35,293 nucleotides of DNA from Corynebacterium sp. (lineage in GTDB: Bacteria; Actinomycetota; Actinomycetes; Mycobacteriales; Mycobacteriaceae). The stretch is from NCBI GenBank assembly GCA_030528295.1, contig JAUMZC010000013.1, positions 1 through 35,293 on the forward strand, written 5' to 3'. The notes beneath the pieces were generated by a model. That model was not told the origin of the DNA. It did no database searches and saw nothing but the letters and a program-made list of their open reading frames with translations. Every line of letters starts with the position of its first letter. The first letter of the stretch is position 1. Shown piece by piece: positions 17,435 through 26,030 of the stretch. A program made the position numbers and the translations under genes.

Positions 17435-19236
17435 GATGGTGGTTCGTCCATCTTTCGGAAGAAATGGTCAGTAATCGCCACCGCCGATTCACTTCCGCCG
17501 CCGAGCACAACCAGTGTGGCGAACGCGACGTCGTCACGATAACCAGCAAACCAGGCGTGCGACCCGCCCGAGATTTCTGCCTCACCGGTTTTGCCGCGGA
17601 TTTCTCCGCCAGCACCCATACCGCGCGCCGTGCCGCTGGTGACCACCGAACGCATCATGCGCTGCAGGGCGTCGATAGATTCTTGTGTCGGCGGATCAAC
17701 CTCCTCACTTACCTTCGTGTTGTGGCCAGGCACAAGATACGGCGTCGGGGTTTTCCCATTCGCTGCGGTCGCCGCAACCAGGGCCATCCCAAAGGGACTA
17801 GCCAGGTCTTTGCCCTGTCCGAAACCAGCTTCGACTCGATCCACAAGTTCGTCTCCGTTTGGAACAGAACCTGTAATGGTGTTAAAACCCTCAATCTCAT
17901 AATCCAACCCAAGACCAAATTGCTTGGCCGTATGTTCTAATACTCCGGGTTCGAGACGGGACGAAATATCAGCAAAACTCGTGTTACACGAAGCGGCAAA
18001 CGCGGCATCCATTGGCACATTGCCACGCGCAAACTGGTTATAGTTTGTGACCACCCGATGCCCAATCTCCATCGTGCCCGGACACGGGACAATCGAATCA
18101 GGTGTCAGATCTTCGGCCATCACCCCAGCCGCAGCGGTGATCATTTTAAACGTTGAACCTGGCGGATACTGGCCCATGAGCGCCAGGTCACCGTCTTCAT
18201 CAGCTTTTTTCGTTTGGGCCACAGCCAGGATTTCCCCCGTGGAAGGCCGTATGGCCACGAGCATGGCCTTCATTTCTTGCCGCATATCCACCGCATGCTG
18301 CGCCGCCTGTTGGATATTGTGATCGATACTGATGCGCACCGCCGGAGCCGGTTCCGGAGCGTGGACTTCCAGGGCGTCGATAAGCGCACCATGGGGGTTC
18401 ACTGCGGCAATTTGCCAGCCATTTGCCCCTTCGAGGTCTTTGTTGACGACCTTCTCCACGCGGGAAACAATATCGGGCGCAAAATCCGGATTCGAACGTA
18501 CCATCGCAGCCTCCGGGTTCAGCGTGACACCGGGAACGCCCCGCAGTTCATCTTCCAGAATCTTGCCTTGAATCTCGTTAACCACCGCAACCGAGTAGGT
18601 CCCTTTGATATCAGCAAGTTTGGCGGCCAACTCCTGACTGGAAATTTTTGGCACAGACTCATCGCGCTGATGTGCGGATTCCAGCGCGTTCGCCACCCTC
18701 GCTGACACGCCTGCAATATTGTCCGCCTCCGTGGGATTCAACAACACACGGTACGCCACGCCCGGGGCAAGGATCTCCGTACCATCGCTACTAATCACGC
18801 TCGCGCGCTCTGCCGGTATTGCCCGAAGCTCCAAATGTTGATCCGAACCAAGTTTCGGATGAAGGAGTGTTGGCTGCCACCGGACCGCCCACTCGCCTTT
18901 GGTGCGGCTGAGCGTCATTTCAGCGGTATAAGAATAGCTGCGGTCCTTTGGCAAATCCCACGTTAACGTGTATTTCGCGGTTGCAATGGACTCTTGTGTT
19001 TGCACCCGCTCCACCGTTGCCTGCACACCCTCAGCCTGCATCCCCGCCCAGGAATCGGCGAGGACCGTCCCAGCGATATCAGGCTGATCGGACATACTTG
19101 CGGCAATCCCCATATCTCCCCGCGAAATGGCGGCCAGGAATTCCTCCACGACAGGGTCCGCCAATTCGGGTTTCGGGGTACACGCTGATGCAAATGCAAC
19201 ACCCACCACTGAAGCAATCGCCAGCACACGTTTCAT
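17431..19236 (-). CDS. Lipoprotein class B penicillin-binding protein (transpeptidase)
   Basis: The protein has 601 residues. A lipoprotein signal ends in FASAC with the lipidated Cys at about residue 19, so the enzyme is anchored outside the membrane. Residues ~25-140 form an NTF2-like MecA-N domain, followed by a PBP dimer region (RVLLNPTEAD...). The transpeptidase domain has SxxK (STFK, near residue 360), SxN (SCN, near 417) and KTG (KTGEAE, near 547), all intact. It cross-links peptidoglycan and is a beta-lactam target. C. glutamicum carries a similar PBP next to map, as I recall (PBP2b). The MecA-N domain is shared with low-affinity PBPs, but that does not prove resistance. The ATG at 19236 lacks a close Shine-Dalgarno. 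Confidence 0.93.
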   Translation of the reverse strand: MKRVLAIASVVGVAFASACTPKPELADPVVEEFLAAISRGDMGIAASMSDQPDIAGTVLADSWAGMQAEGVQATVERVQTQESIATAKYTLTWDLPKDRSYSYTAEMTLSRTKGEWAVRWQPTLLHPKLGSDQHLELRAIPAERASVISSDGTEILAPGVAYRVLLNPTEADNIAGVSARVANALESAHQRDESVPKISSQELAAKLADIKGTYSVAVVNEIQGKILEDELRGVPGVTLNPEAAMVRSNPDFAPDIVSRVEKVVNKDLEGANGWQIAAVNPHGALIDALEVHAPEPAPAVRISIDHNIQQAAQHAVDMRQEMKAMLVAIRPSTGEILAVAQTKKADEDGDLALMGQYPPGSTFKMITAAAGVMAEDLTPDSIVPCPGTMEIGHRVVTNYNQFARGNVPMDAAFAASCNTSFADISSRLEPGVLEHTAKQFGLGLDYEIEGFNTITGSVPNGDELVDRVEAGFGQGKDLASPFGMALVAATAANGKTPTPYLVPGHNTKVSEEVDPPTQESIDALQRMMRSVVTSGTARGMGAGGEIRGKTGEAEISGGSHAWFAGYRDDVAFATLVVLGGGSESAVAITDHFFRKMDEPPS

Positions 19237-19304
19237 GCGCTCACGCTAACACCTCACGTGCACAATCTGTTGGGGCCACACCGACGTTGATATGCAGCGT
19301 ATTG

Positions 19305-21851
19305 TTAGCCTTCTTCCTGCACATCCGCTATTGCAGCGAGGATATCCTTGGCATCTTGACGGAACTCATTGTCTTCCCATTGCGGCTCGCACAGTACCGA
19401 AAGTGTACGCTCTGCATACTCCTTCGCCGCATCCACATCACCAACCATCAATTTCCCGCGCGCAAGCGAATTCCAGGCCCGGCTCGCAAGGTGCGGGCGT
19501 CCGATTGCAATGAATCTCGACGCCGCGTCCTCAAGGTATCTGAACCCCTCATCGAGGCGGCGACACCGCAACGCCGCTATACCTTTATCCTCAATCCCAT
19601 CCGCCCAACAAAACTCCTCGCTCATAGTTTCGGATAGCAAATACTTAATGCGAATATCACGACGTTGATCCAGCAGTTCTACCAGGCGATCAAATGTAGC
19701 ATCATCGACCCACGCAGGTTGCTGGGCCCGCTCCATCACAATATTGACAAATGCTTCCGATACCCGCTCAGCAGCATCCCGTAACTGCGACTGCGCTTCT
19801 GGATTTACCACAGCCTCCGCTTGTGCATCCAAGAGATACGAATGCGCTACCTCAATAAATGCGTCCGCAGTATCGAACGAACGCTGAAATTCATGGTCAT
19901 AGTAGAACCCGTGAATCGCAGCTTCGAGTGCGTCCATCTTATCGTGCAAACTCTCGGATATTTCTGCTATTTGTAATGCTTCTTGCGCGGCCGCGGTATC
20001 TAAATCAAGTTCAGAAAGTGCCTTCACTAGTAGTTTTCGGATACGCAATGTACGTTCCGCCGCCCCATGCTGAACGCCCACCTGAGTTCCCTGCACTGCA
20101 GAAAGTGCTGTGTGTGCAACCTCAGCTGCCTCAGCAAACGATTGAAGTTTCATCAGCGCCTCCGTGAGCACCGTCGCTGCTTCAAGCTGGACCAATGGTA
20201 AACCGCAAGCTGCCGCGATATTCAACCGATGGCGCGATGCCTCACATGATTCCTCAAAAAACCCAGAAATAAGGGCCGATGTTGCGAGGAGTTGCAGTGC
20301 TTCCATTCGAACGCCAATGGGTTCCTCGGTAGGGATTCGCATTGCAGAATCCGCCAGTTCGGCAGCCTCTAAAAAGCGCTCTTGTTCAAACAATGCGCAT
20401 GCATTGGCGAGTGTGCGGCGTGCTTGATCTACCTCTGCATCAACGTCAATGGATTCACTGCGCAGGTCCGGATCGACGCCCAAACGATAGCTGTAAATAG
20501 AAGGCAATTGCGTGCGTAACTTGTCATGTGCCTCACGTAATTGCGCCTCGTTGAACGAACGCCAAGGCCCATGAATATCGATTGGCACGATCAATGGTTC
20601 ATCATCGGCGGATTCCGACGGCTCCGGGGCACTCTCCTGAACATCAGCAATCCGATAATCAATTCGAGCTGGGGCAAATTGCCCGGACGCGTCTTCTAGC
20701 ACCCCTTCATCAGGCAACTCGGGCACAGGATCAGTGTGATACAACTGCTGTTCGACGTCCGCGAGCATATAGCGCTCCACAATCCCCGGGCGCTCATCAA
20801 ACATTGTTGCTAGTTTGCAGGCAAGGTCTGCGCACCATGCATACGCTTCCCCAACTGTTGGTTCCTGAACGTTGACAGCCTTCACCCACGGCAATGATTC
20901 CCCAGGCAACGTGATATTCAACGTTGCCTGTTGATCTGGCTGCGCACCAAATACGCGCGCCGTAGCCACCGCCATCTCAAGCAACACCATCGGTGTTTCA
21001 GCCTCCAGCCACCAGGGAAGAAACCGCGTAGCCATTTCCAGCGCACGCTGCAATCGTTGCGGCCTCCCCGCCGAACCAGACAATTGGAGATACCACAGAT
21101 GCTGCGGCAAATGTTCAAGAAAATGCGATCGCTGACTATTACGCTGCATCGCTCGCACATGCGCAGGCCACGCCTTATCATCGCGCCCCATATACAGCCA
21201 CGGCAAAAGCATCCTCGTATAAAGGTTTTCTGGCTGGGCAGAACACGAATCTTCCGCATGCTCAAGGGCAGCTTCGCCAACCTCAACAGCCTTTTCCCAA
21301 TGCTTCTGGCGGGATAAGTACGTCACCTCATGCTGCGGATCACAGGCAACACAGTCCGAAAGGTCGGAAACATCAGCAAGTTTCCATTTCCGATGCGCTT
21401 CTTCAGCATCCTCCCAAAGACCTAATGCGAAATACACATAATATTCCCGCAAATACACAGCTTTCAGGGAATCACCAAGGCTTTGGTAAAACTCGCGCAT
21501 TTCCTGAAGCGCAGTAAAACATTGATCAGCCGAGGCTTGCGGCATATCTCGAAGTACTAACAACAGATACTTGTAGTACCACGCAAACACCTCGAGCATC
21601 CGTTGGTCGAAAAGATCAGGCCGCTCTTTTCGACGTTTATCTACCCACATAAACGGTGCGACCATCCTGGTCACTTCCCCGCCCATGGTAAATGCGGAGG
21701 CTAATTGTAAATAGCACCACACTTCCTCATGTTCAAGCCCTTCCGCCCCTGCGCGTCGCGCAGCTTCGGCCCATAATGCGGAACATGTTTTTCCATAAGG
21801 TGTGTCCTGAGCTAAAGACATGAGTTCATGGACTGATTCGTTTTCAAACAA
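19305..21851 (-). CDS. Large helical-repeat (TPR-like) protein of the Hsp90/YbjN cluster
   Basis: The 848-residue soluble protein has no signal peptide. It is almost wholly alpha-helical, with degenerate TPR-like pairs: LWEDAEEAHRKWK, WEKAVEVGEAALEHAE, FLEAAELADSAM, SFAEAAEVAHTAL, DVDAAKEYAERTL. Two superhelical halves (about 1-370 and 470-848) are joined by an acidic Pro/Glu-rich linker (about 395-440). No catalytic motif was recognised. The start is TTG 21851 with GAGGA six to seven bases upstream. It begins 37 bases after the Hsp90-like gene stop, so the two are surely cotranscribed and presumably interact, as eukaryotic TPR cochaperones do with Hsp90. No C-terminal EEVD peptide occurs on the Hsp90, so any contact differs. 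The function is unknown. Confidence 0.75.
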   Translation of the reverse strand: MFENESVHELMSLAQDTPYGKTCSALWAEAARRAGAEGLEHEEVWCYLQLASAFTMGGEVTRMVAPFMWVDKRRKERPDLFDQRMLEVFAWYYKYLLLVLRDMPQASADQCFTALQEMREFYQSLGDSLKAVYLREYYVYFALGLWEDAEEAHRKWKLADVSDLSDCVACDPQHEVTYLSRQKHWEKAVEVGEAALEHAEDSCSAQPENLYTRMLLPWLYMGRDDKAWPAHVRAMQRNSQRSHFLEHLPQHLWYLQLSGSAGRPQRLQRALEMATRFLPWWLEAETPMVLLEMAVATARVFGAQPDQQATLNITLPGESLPWVKAVNVQEPTVGEAYAWCADLACKLATMFDERPGIVERYMLADVEQQLYHTDPVPELPDEGVLEDASGQFAPARIDYRIADVQESAPEPSESADDEPLIVPIDIHGPWRSFNEAQLREAHDKLRTQLPSIYSYRLGVDPDLRSESIDVDAEVDQARRTLANACALFEQERFLEAAELADSAMRIPTEEPIGVRMEALQLLATSALISGFFEESCEASRHRLNIAAACGLPLVQLEAATVLTEALMKLQSFAEAAEVAHTALSAVQGTQVGVQHGAAERTLRIRKLLVKALSELDLDTAAAQEALQIAEISESLHDKMDALEAAIHGFYYDHEFQRSFDTADAFIEVAHSYLLDAQAEAVVNPEAQSQLRDAAERVSEAFVNIVMERAQQPAWVDDATFDRLVELLDQRRDIRIKYLLSETMSEEFCWADGIEDKGIAALRCRRLDEGFRYLEDAASRFIAIGRPHLASRAWNSLARGKLMVGDVDAAKEYAERTLSVLCEPQWEDNEFRQDAKDILAAIADVQEEG

Positions 21852-21888
21852 TGAAAATCCTCACTATATGTTTGCTCCAATCGTGTGG

Positions 21889-23721
21889 CTACAGGGCAGT
21901 AGAAATTAATGATGTATATACTTCAGAAGCCCAAGCACGAGCCTGTGGATCCATCGGATGATTCCCCGCTAATAATGCCTGAACATACAATCCACGTAAT
22001 GCAGAAATAACTAATGGAGAATCTACCGCTGCAAGCAATTGATGTGCCAGCGGGGAACTCGCATTAATCACTAATTGCGGTGCATCAGACGCCTGTTCGC
22101 TACCATCATCATGAAGCTGCGAGGCGTCGGCAAGCATATCTAAAATACCTTCTAAACTACTTTCACCTGGGGCATTTCGTGCGGCATCTTCAATCACTCC
22201 AGCGGCCGCAGCAGCCTGCGGGAGAAACAACACCGGAATTGTTGCGGGTTTAAAATCGCGCAAAATCACAGACACACCTTGACCGAGTAACGCCTGGTGG
22301 CAAGCATGAATAAGCGACAGAAACCGCGCTTCTTCGCTCGGGTTCGCCGGAATTAAAGCCCCGACAATATCCTTCACAGTGACTTCAACGATTCGCTGTT
22401 CAGGATGATCTAATCGTAATTGATCCAAAATCTCTTCATCAAACGCATAACCAGCATTTACTACTTGCAGCCCATTCGCAGAAGCAATCGGCAATAATGC
22501 ACGATAATCCTGATCAGTCCTGGCAAAACGAATTCCACCCGTAGCCATTAGCCCCTCAAGCGTGCTCATCCCAGTGGTTGTTTCATAAGGTACTGAGCGC
22601 ACAACCAAATCCCGTGTCTCCGGATCGGTAATTGCGAGAGCTTTTAACCCGGTCATATGCAACCCAATAAAACGCGCAAAACGACGAGGATCCTGCTTGG
22701 CCAATTGGGACAACCAATCGCGAATCCCTGTACCTAATGCATCACGCGTTTCCAGCAATAATGAATCCTCAAACAATGCATCACGCGATGCCGTTGGCTG
22801 TAAATAATCAGTATTGCCAACAATTCGCACAAAATATGCCCAATCAGGCAGCAATTCCGTCACGCGTTTACTCAACAACATATTGCGTAAATACAATTGA
22901 TTCCGCGACGCCCTCCCCGGGTGCGCCCCCTCGGAAAGTACAAAAGCTACCCCTTTAAATCCAGCAATTGGCACATCAAGTGGAATTGCATCAAACGGCT
23001 CGAAACCAAAATTTTCCCTACACCATCGCCGTTGGGCGCTTATCGACGCCTCCCAAATCGGCGGGAGTCCTTCCGCGAAATACCCCACGCGCTCCGCAGG
23101 CGAATTAGGACGCTCAATAGTGAGTGCAACAGGTAAAAATTCACCATAGCGTTCAATCAAATCACGGACATCATTGTATTGAAACTCCGGTTCCCCAGGC
23201 ATCGACCGTAATTCAACAGTCGTGCCATGAGTCAGTTGACGTAATTCTGCGGGCAGCCGATCGTCCCCAATTTCTTCCACAGTCCACGTGCCTTGCGAAT
23301 TACCCTGCCACCGGACTGCACCACATTTTGCCGAACGAGAACGCGAATACACGACAATATCGTCCGAAACCATAAAGCACGATAACAGCCCAATTCCAAA
23401 CTGCCCCAAGAAGTCGCTTCGCCCCAGACCGAATTCGTCGCGTTTTGAAGAACCACCAATCGTTGCAAGAAGCTGCTGCGCTTCCTCTAAATCCAAACCA
23501 ATCCCATTATCGGTCACGCGTAGAATGTTGCCATCGATCACGAAACGAATGCGACCGTTGCTACGTCCACCCAATGCGGTAATGGCGTCAACGCCATTTT
23601 GCAGCAATTCTCGCAAATACACATCTGCGCCCGAATACAAATTCCGCGACAATAGCTCAACTATGCCGCCCAAATCTACACGGAACTTTTCTACCGGAAG
23701 GTTCTCCTTCGCTGCAGACAC
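21889..23721 (-). CDS. Hsp90-family (HtpG-like) ATPase
   Basis: The protein has 610 residues, close to HtpG in length. The GHKL ATPase shows all motifs: catalytic Glu38 and Asn42 in LRELLQN, D71-N-G-I-G (DxGxG), the ATP lid and GQFGIGLLSCFMV (106-118), and GTTVEL. The middle domain has NQLYLRNMLLS and the conserved SRDAL arginine near residue 310 that contacts ATP gamma-phosphate. A divergent C-terminal part with an Ala-rich stretch ends in a short dimerisation-like helix region. It is a divergent branch, not classical htpG: the lid and C-terminal half are poorly matched. GTG 23721 has GAGG six bases upstream. It lies between the four YbjN-like genes and the helical-repeat gene in one orientation. 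Confidence 0.88.
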   Translation of the reverse strand: MSAAKENLPVEKFRVDLGGIVELLSRNLYSGADVYLRELLQNGVDAITALGGRSNGRIRFVIDGNILRVTDNGIGLDLEEAQQLLATIGGSSKRDEFGLGRSDFLGQFGIGLLSCFMVSDDIVVYSRSRSAKCGAVRWQGNSQGTWTVEEIGDDRLPAELRQLTHGTTVELRSMPGEPEFQYNDVRDLIERYGEFLPVALTIERPNSPAERVGYFAEGLPPIWEASISAQRRWCRENFGFEPFDAIPLDVPIAGFKGVAFVLSEGAHPGRASRNQLYLRNMLLSKRVTELLPDWAYFVRIVGNTDYLQPTASRDALFEDSLLLETRDALGTGIRDWLSQLAKQDPRRFARFIGLHMTGLKALAITDPETRDLVVRSVPYETTTGMSTLEGLMATGGIRFARTDQDYRALLPIASANGLQVVNAGYAFDEEILDQLRLDHPEQRIVEVTVKDIVGALIPANPSEEARFLSLIHACHQALLGQGVSVILRDFKPATIPVLFLPQAAAAAGVIEDAARNAPGESSLEGILDMLADASQLHDDGSEQASDAPQLVINASSPLAHQLLAAVDSPLVISALRGLYVQALLAGNHPMDPQARAWASEVYTSLISTAL

Positions 23722-23774
23722 TATAACCTCGTCATCCTAGAAACATTCACCAACTAACCCTGACACAAATTTCA

Positions 23775-24248
23775 CTACGTATTGTCGTCGCGATAAAAAT
23801 ACGGCTCAATACCAAACGCGCCGCAAAAATCATTCAAATGTTCGGTTTCGCACTCGAAGCCGACGATCAACCATTCCGCAAGCTGCTTTCCTGTGGCACC
23901 TTCTTGAATAAAGAATGTGTGGTAACTTTCCGCAATCAACAAATCCTCGTTTGGCTGGTATGACACCTGGCACGTACCCACCGTCCCAAGCCAGTTTCGA
24001 GAACTCGCCCAATTTAAGGTTGATTTAATTTGATCGCGGGGAAAATTCTTTACAGGATTTGTCAGCGCCACAGTCATCATGTTGGGGCCATCAATTTTCA
24101 ACGTCGCAATATAGCCTTTATATCCCGTAACAATGCAATTATCTTCCAGCACGCTTTCACTTGGGTCGCCTTCGAATATCTCCCACAAGCGCTCAATAGT
24201 CACTGGTTCTAGCTGAACTTCCTGTTGCCGCTGATGAAACCACGCCAT
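23775..24248 (-). CDS. YbjN-like protein (1)
   Basis: The protein has 157 residues and an alpha/beta YbjN fold like type III secretion chaperones: an N-terminal helix (VTIERLWEIFE), a central sheet, and a C-terminal helical pair after GATGKQLAEWL. It lacks cysteines in a recognisable motif. ATG 24248 has AAAGGGG upstream. The gene ends 53 bases before the Hsp90-like gene and starts 13 bases after YbjN (2), so it belongs to the same transcription unit. This is the most diverged of the four copies and its function is unknown. Confidence 0.65.
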   Translation of the reverse strand: MAWFHQRQQEVQLEPVTIERLWEIFEGDPSESVLEDNCIVTGYKGYIATLKIDGPNMMTVALTNPVKNFPRDQIKSTLNWASSRNWLGTVGTCQVSYQPNEDLLIAESYHTFFIQEGATGKQLAEWLIVGFECETEHLNDFCGAFGIEPYFYRDDNT

Positions 24249-24261
24249 TACCCCTACCCCT

Positions 24262-24729
24262 TTACTGTTCGTCGCCTGCGGATTGGCTTAATTCTGATGA
24301 TTCCCACGTCACGAGCTCCGGCGCCACCGTCTCAAGTTCATCCATCGCCGCTGAAGTATTTCCCATCACCATCGCAATAATGTTGGCAATCTGGGCGTCC
24401 GAAAGACCAGTACGAGCTGGCATATAGTATTGAAAACCGACGTGCATCTCACCCTGATCAGAAATAATGGCGTGGAATCGAGGGCACGGAAGAACGTGGT
24501 TTTTCTTCCGCACAAACTCCGTTAGTTTTGCATGAGTATCTACATCTGTAGCCCGTCCAGCCCAGTAACCATGGATTCGAAATAACTGGATTTGTTCCAG
24601 CCAGGAAAACACGAAATGCGCGTTGCTAAATCGAAGAATACTATCATCGTTTTCTTGGATCACAGGACCCAGGTCGAGCTGTTTTACGATCGTCTGAATT
24701 CGATGTGTGGTTAGTGCTGGCAACTCCAT
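24262..24729 (-). CDS. YbjN-like protein (2)
   Basis: The protein has 155 residues. The opening LTTHRIQTIVKQLDL and the helix beginning TGLSDAQIANIIAMV match the layout of the other copies. A Glu/Ser-rich C-terminal tail is extra. ATG 24729 is preceded by AAAGGGG. A 350-base gap separates it from YbjN (3), so a separate promoter is likely here. Function unknown. Confidence 0.7.
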   Translation of the reverse strand: MELPALTTHRIQTIVKQLDLGPVIQENDDSILRFSNAHFVFSWLEQIQLFRIHGYWAGRATDVDTHAKLTEFVRKKNHVLPCPRFHAIISDQGEMHVGFQYYMPARTGLSDAQIANIIAMVMGNTSAAMDELETVAPELVTWESSELSQSAGDEQ

Positions 24730-25079
24730 AGCTGCCCCTTTCGGGAATCGCTCTCACAGAATGCACCCCAAATTAACACGCACATCCAACACCGGTACTA
24801 GATGTGTCGTATGCAACTATTGATGTCGAAAAAATCGACACCCCCTGATAATGCCCCCGAGATACGCCCTGGTGTGCAATTTCTTTGTCAAATGTGAACC
24901 ACCGTCCAACCTTTTCAAACAGCCTAAAACGGGGGTGGCACGCAGTGATGAAGTTCGTGCACGAAACGTGAGTATCCCACGTTTTCACCCAATACAATTC
25001 ACCACAAATTACGCCGCCAAATAACAATTATTGACGCCGCGCCGCGCCCCTGACCGCGACGTCGATAGGCACAATAACA
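24730..25079. other. Intergenic region within YbjN cluster, 350 bp
   Basis: The region probably carries the promoter for YbjN (2), YbjN (1), Hsp90-like and the helical-repeat gene. A short perfect inverted repeat GTCGAAAAAATCGAC lies at 24825-24839 and could be an operator. An 84-codon minus ORF (24773-25027) starting with TTG has no recognised family and is not called. No RNA gene was seen. Confidence 0.45.
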
Positions 25080-25514
25080 TTATGCTACTGTTGGCACAAA
25101 ATGCTTCAACAGCGCCCGCAACCCTTCCAATTGCTCGCTGACGCACAATGATATCCAAGCCGTTAATTGCGCATCAGAAACACCTTGCCCAATCGAAATT
25201 ACGTACGAGAAATCCGGGAATGCGATATCAAATTCGTGTTCAACATAAGCAGTACCTATGGCGAACGTGCTCTGCCGATTAAATTCCGCCAACCACGCAT
25301 ATAGTTCAAGAAGCTTTTCGCGCGCAAGAGGCATTTCAATATGCTGATTCGACACTCGCAGCGCGGCGTGGTCACCGAAAATCGTACACAACAACATCCC
25401 CGCATCTGTGTAACACAGCACCCCCGCATTCGGATCGATCGAGGCAACCACATACCCAAGTTCTTGCAGCGCTTTCGCGATGCGTCGTTCAGTCACCTTG
25501 GCAATCTCAGCCAT
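25080..25514 (-). CDS. YbjN-like protein (3)
   Basis: The 144-residue protein opens with VTERRIAKALQELGYVV and has GQGVSDAQLTAWISLCV before the last helices, the pattern common to this set. ATG 25514 touches the TGA of YbjN (4) with no gap, so translation is coupled. Function unknown. Confidence 0.72.
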   Translation of the reverse strand: MAEIAKVTERRIAKALQELGYVVASIDPNAGVLCYTDAGMLLCTIFGDHAALRVSNQHIEMPLAREKLLELYAWLAEFNRQSTFAIGTAYVEHEFDIAFPDFSYVISIGQGVSDAQLTAWISLCVSEQLEGLRALLKHFVPTVA

Positions 25515-26030
25515 TCAGCTCTCCACCATCTCTCGAAATAGTCGCTCACATTTATCAATTGTCTGTGCGAATCCGGACCAAAAAACGAACATTTCCGCGA
25601 GCTGATCATCGGTCATACCCTCAGCAATTGGCATGCAATATTCGTATCGAATTCGGGCATTGCCCTCGGCATCAATATCATCAACAACCTTCACGCCCCC
25701 GATTTCCCAGCCCTCCTCGATCAATACGCGTTGAATTTTCTCCCGCACCGATGCCGAACTCGCAACACCCCTCCAGTGACCCCACATTCGCAGCACCCCC
25801 ACCGCTGGATCGGCATGAAGTTGAATCCCGCCCTGGTCAGAAGCAAGCCAAAAGTCCTGATTGTCCAACACTTCGAAATCAATATCGTGGCTTTGGAGCC
25901 AAGCACCTAACCGGCCCTGCGTTACTTTTTGCAACACGCCCTCCTCGGGGGCAATAAATTCTGGGTACCCGCGCAAGTCTACCGAAACGTGACTGAACCA
26001 TCCGTGCCCCACAGGAAACTTTAACCCCAT
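25515..26030 (-). CDS. YbjN-like protein (4), first gene of cluster
   Basis: The protein has 171 residues. It has VTQGRLGAWLQSHD, a sheet with several Trp, and EGMTDDQLAEMFVFW, the best match of the four to the YbjN signature. ATG 26030 is chosen; GAGG lies only 3 bases upstream, and an in-frame TTG at 26039 is an alternative on a possible leaderless transcript. It is the first gene of the accessory cluster. The repeat array at 26062-26343 begins 32 bases upstream of its start, so the array probably overlaps its promoter region. Confidence 0.75.
   Translation of the reverse strand: MGLKFPVGHGWFSHVSVDLRGYPEFIAPEEGVLQKVTQGRLGAWLQSHDIDFEVLDNQDFWLASDQGGIQLHADPAVGVLRMWGHWRGVASSASVREKIQRVLIEEGWEIGGVKVVDDIDAEGNARIRYEYCMPIAEGMTDDQLAEMFVFWSGFAQTIDKCERLFREMVES

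Noticed and set aside
24773..25027. 84-codon minus ORF in the YbjN gap
   Set aside because: TTG start, no Shine-Dalgarno and no similarity to known folds; it is probably chance.
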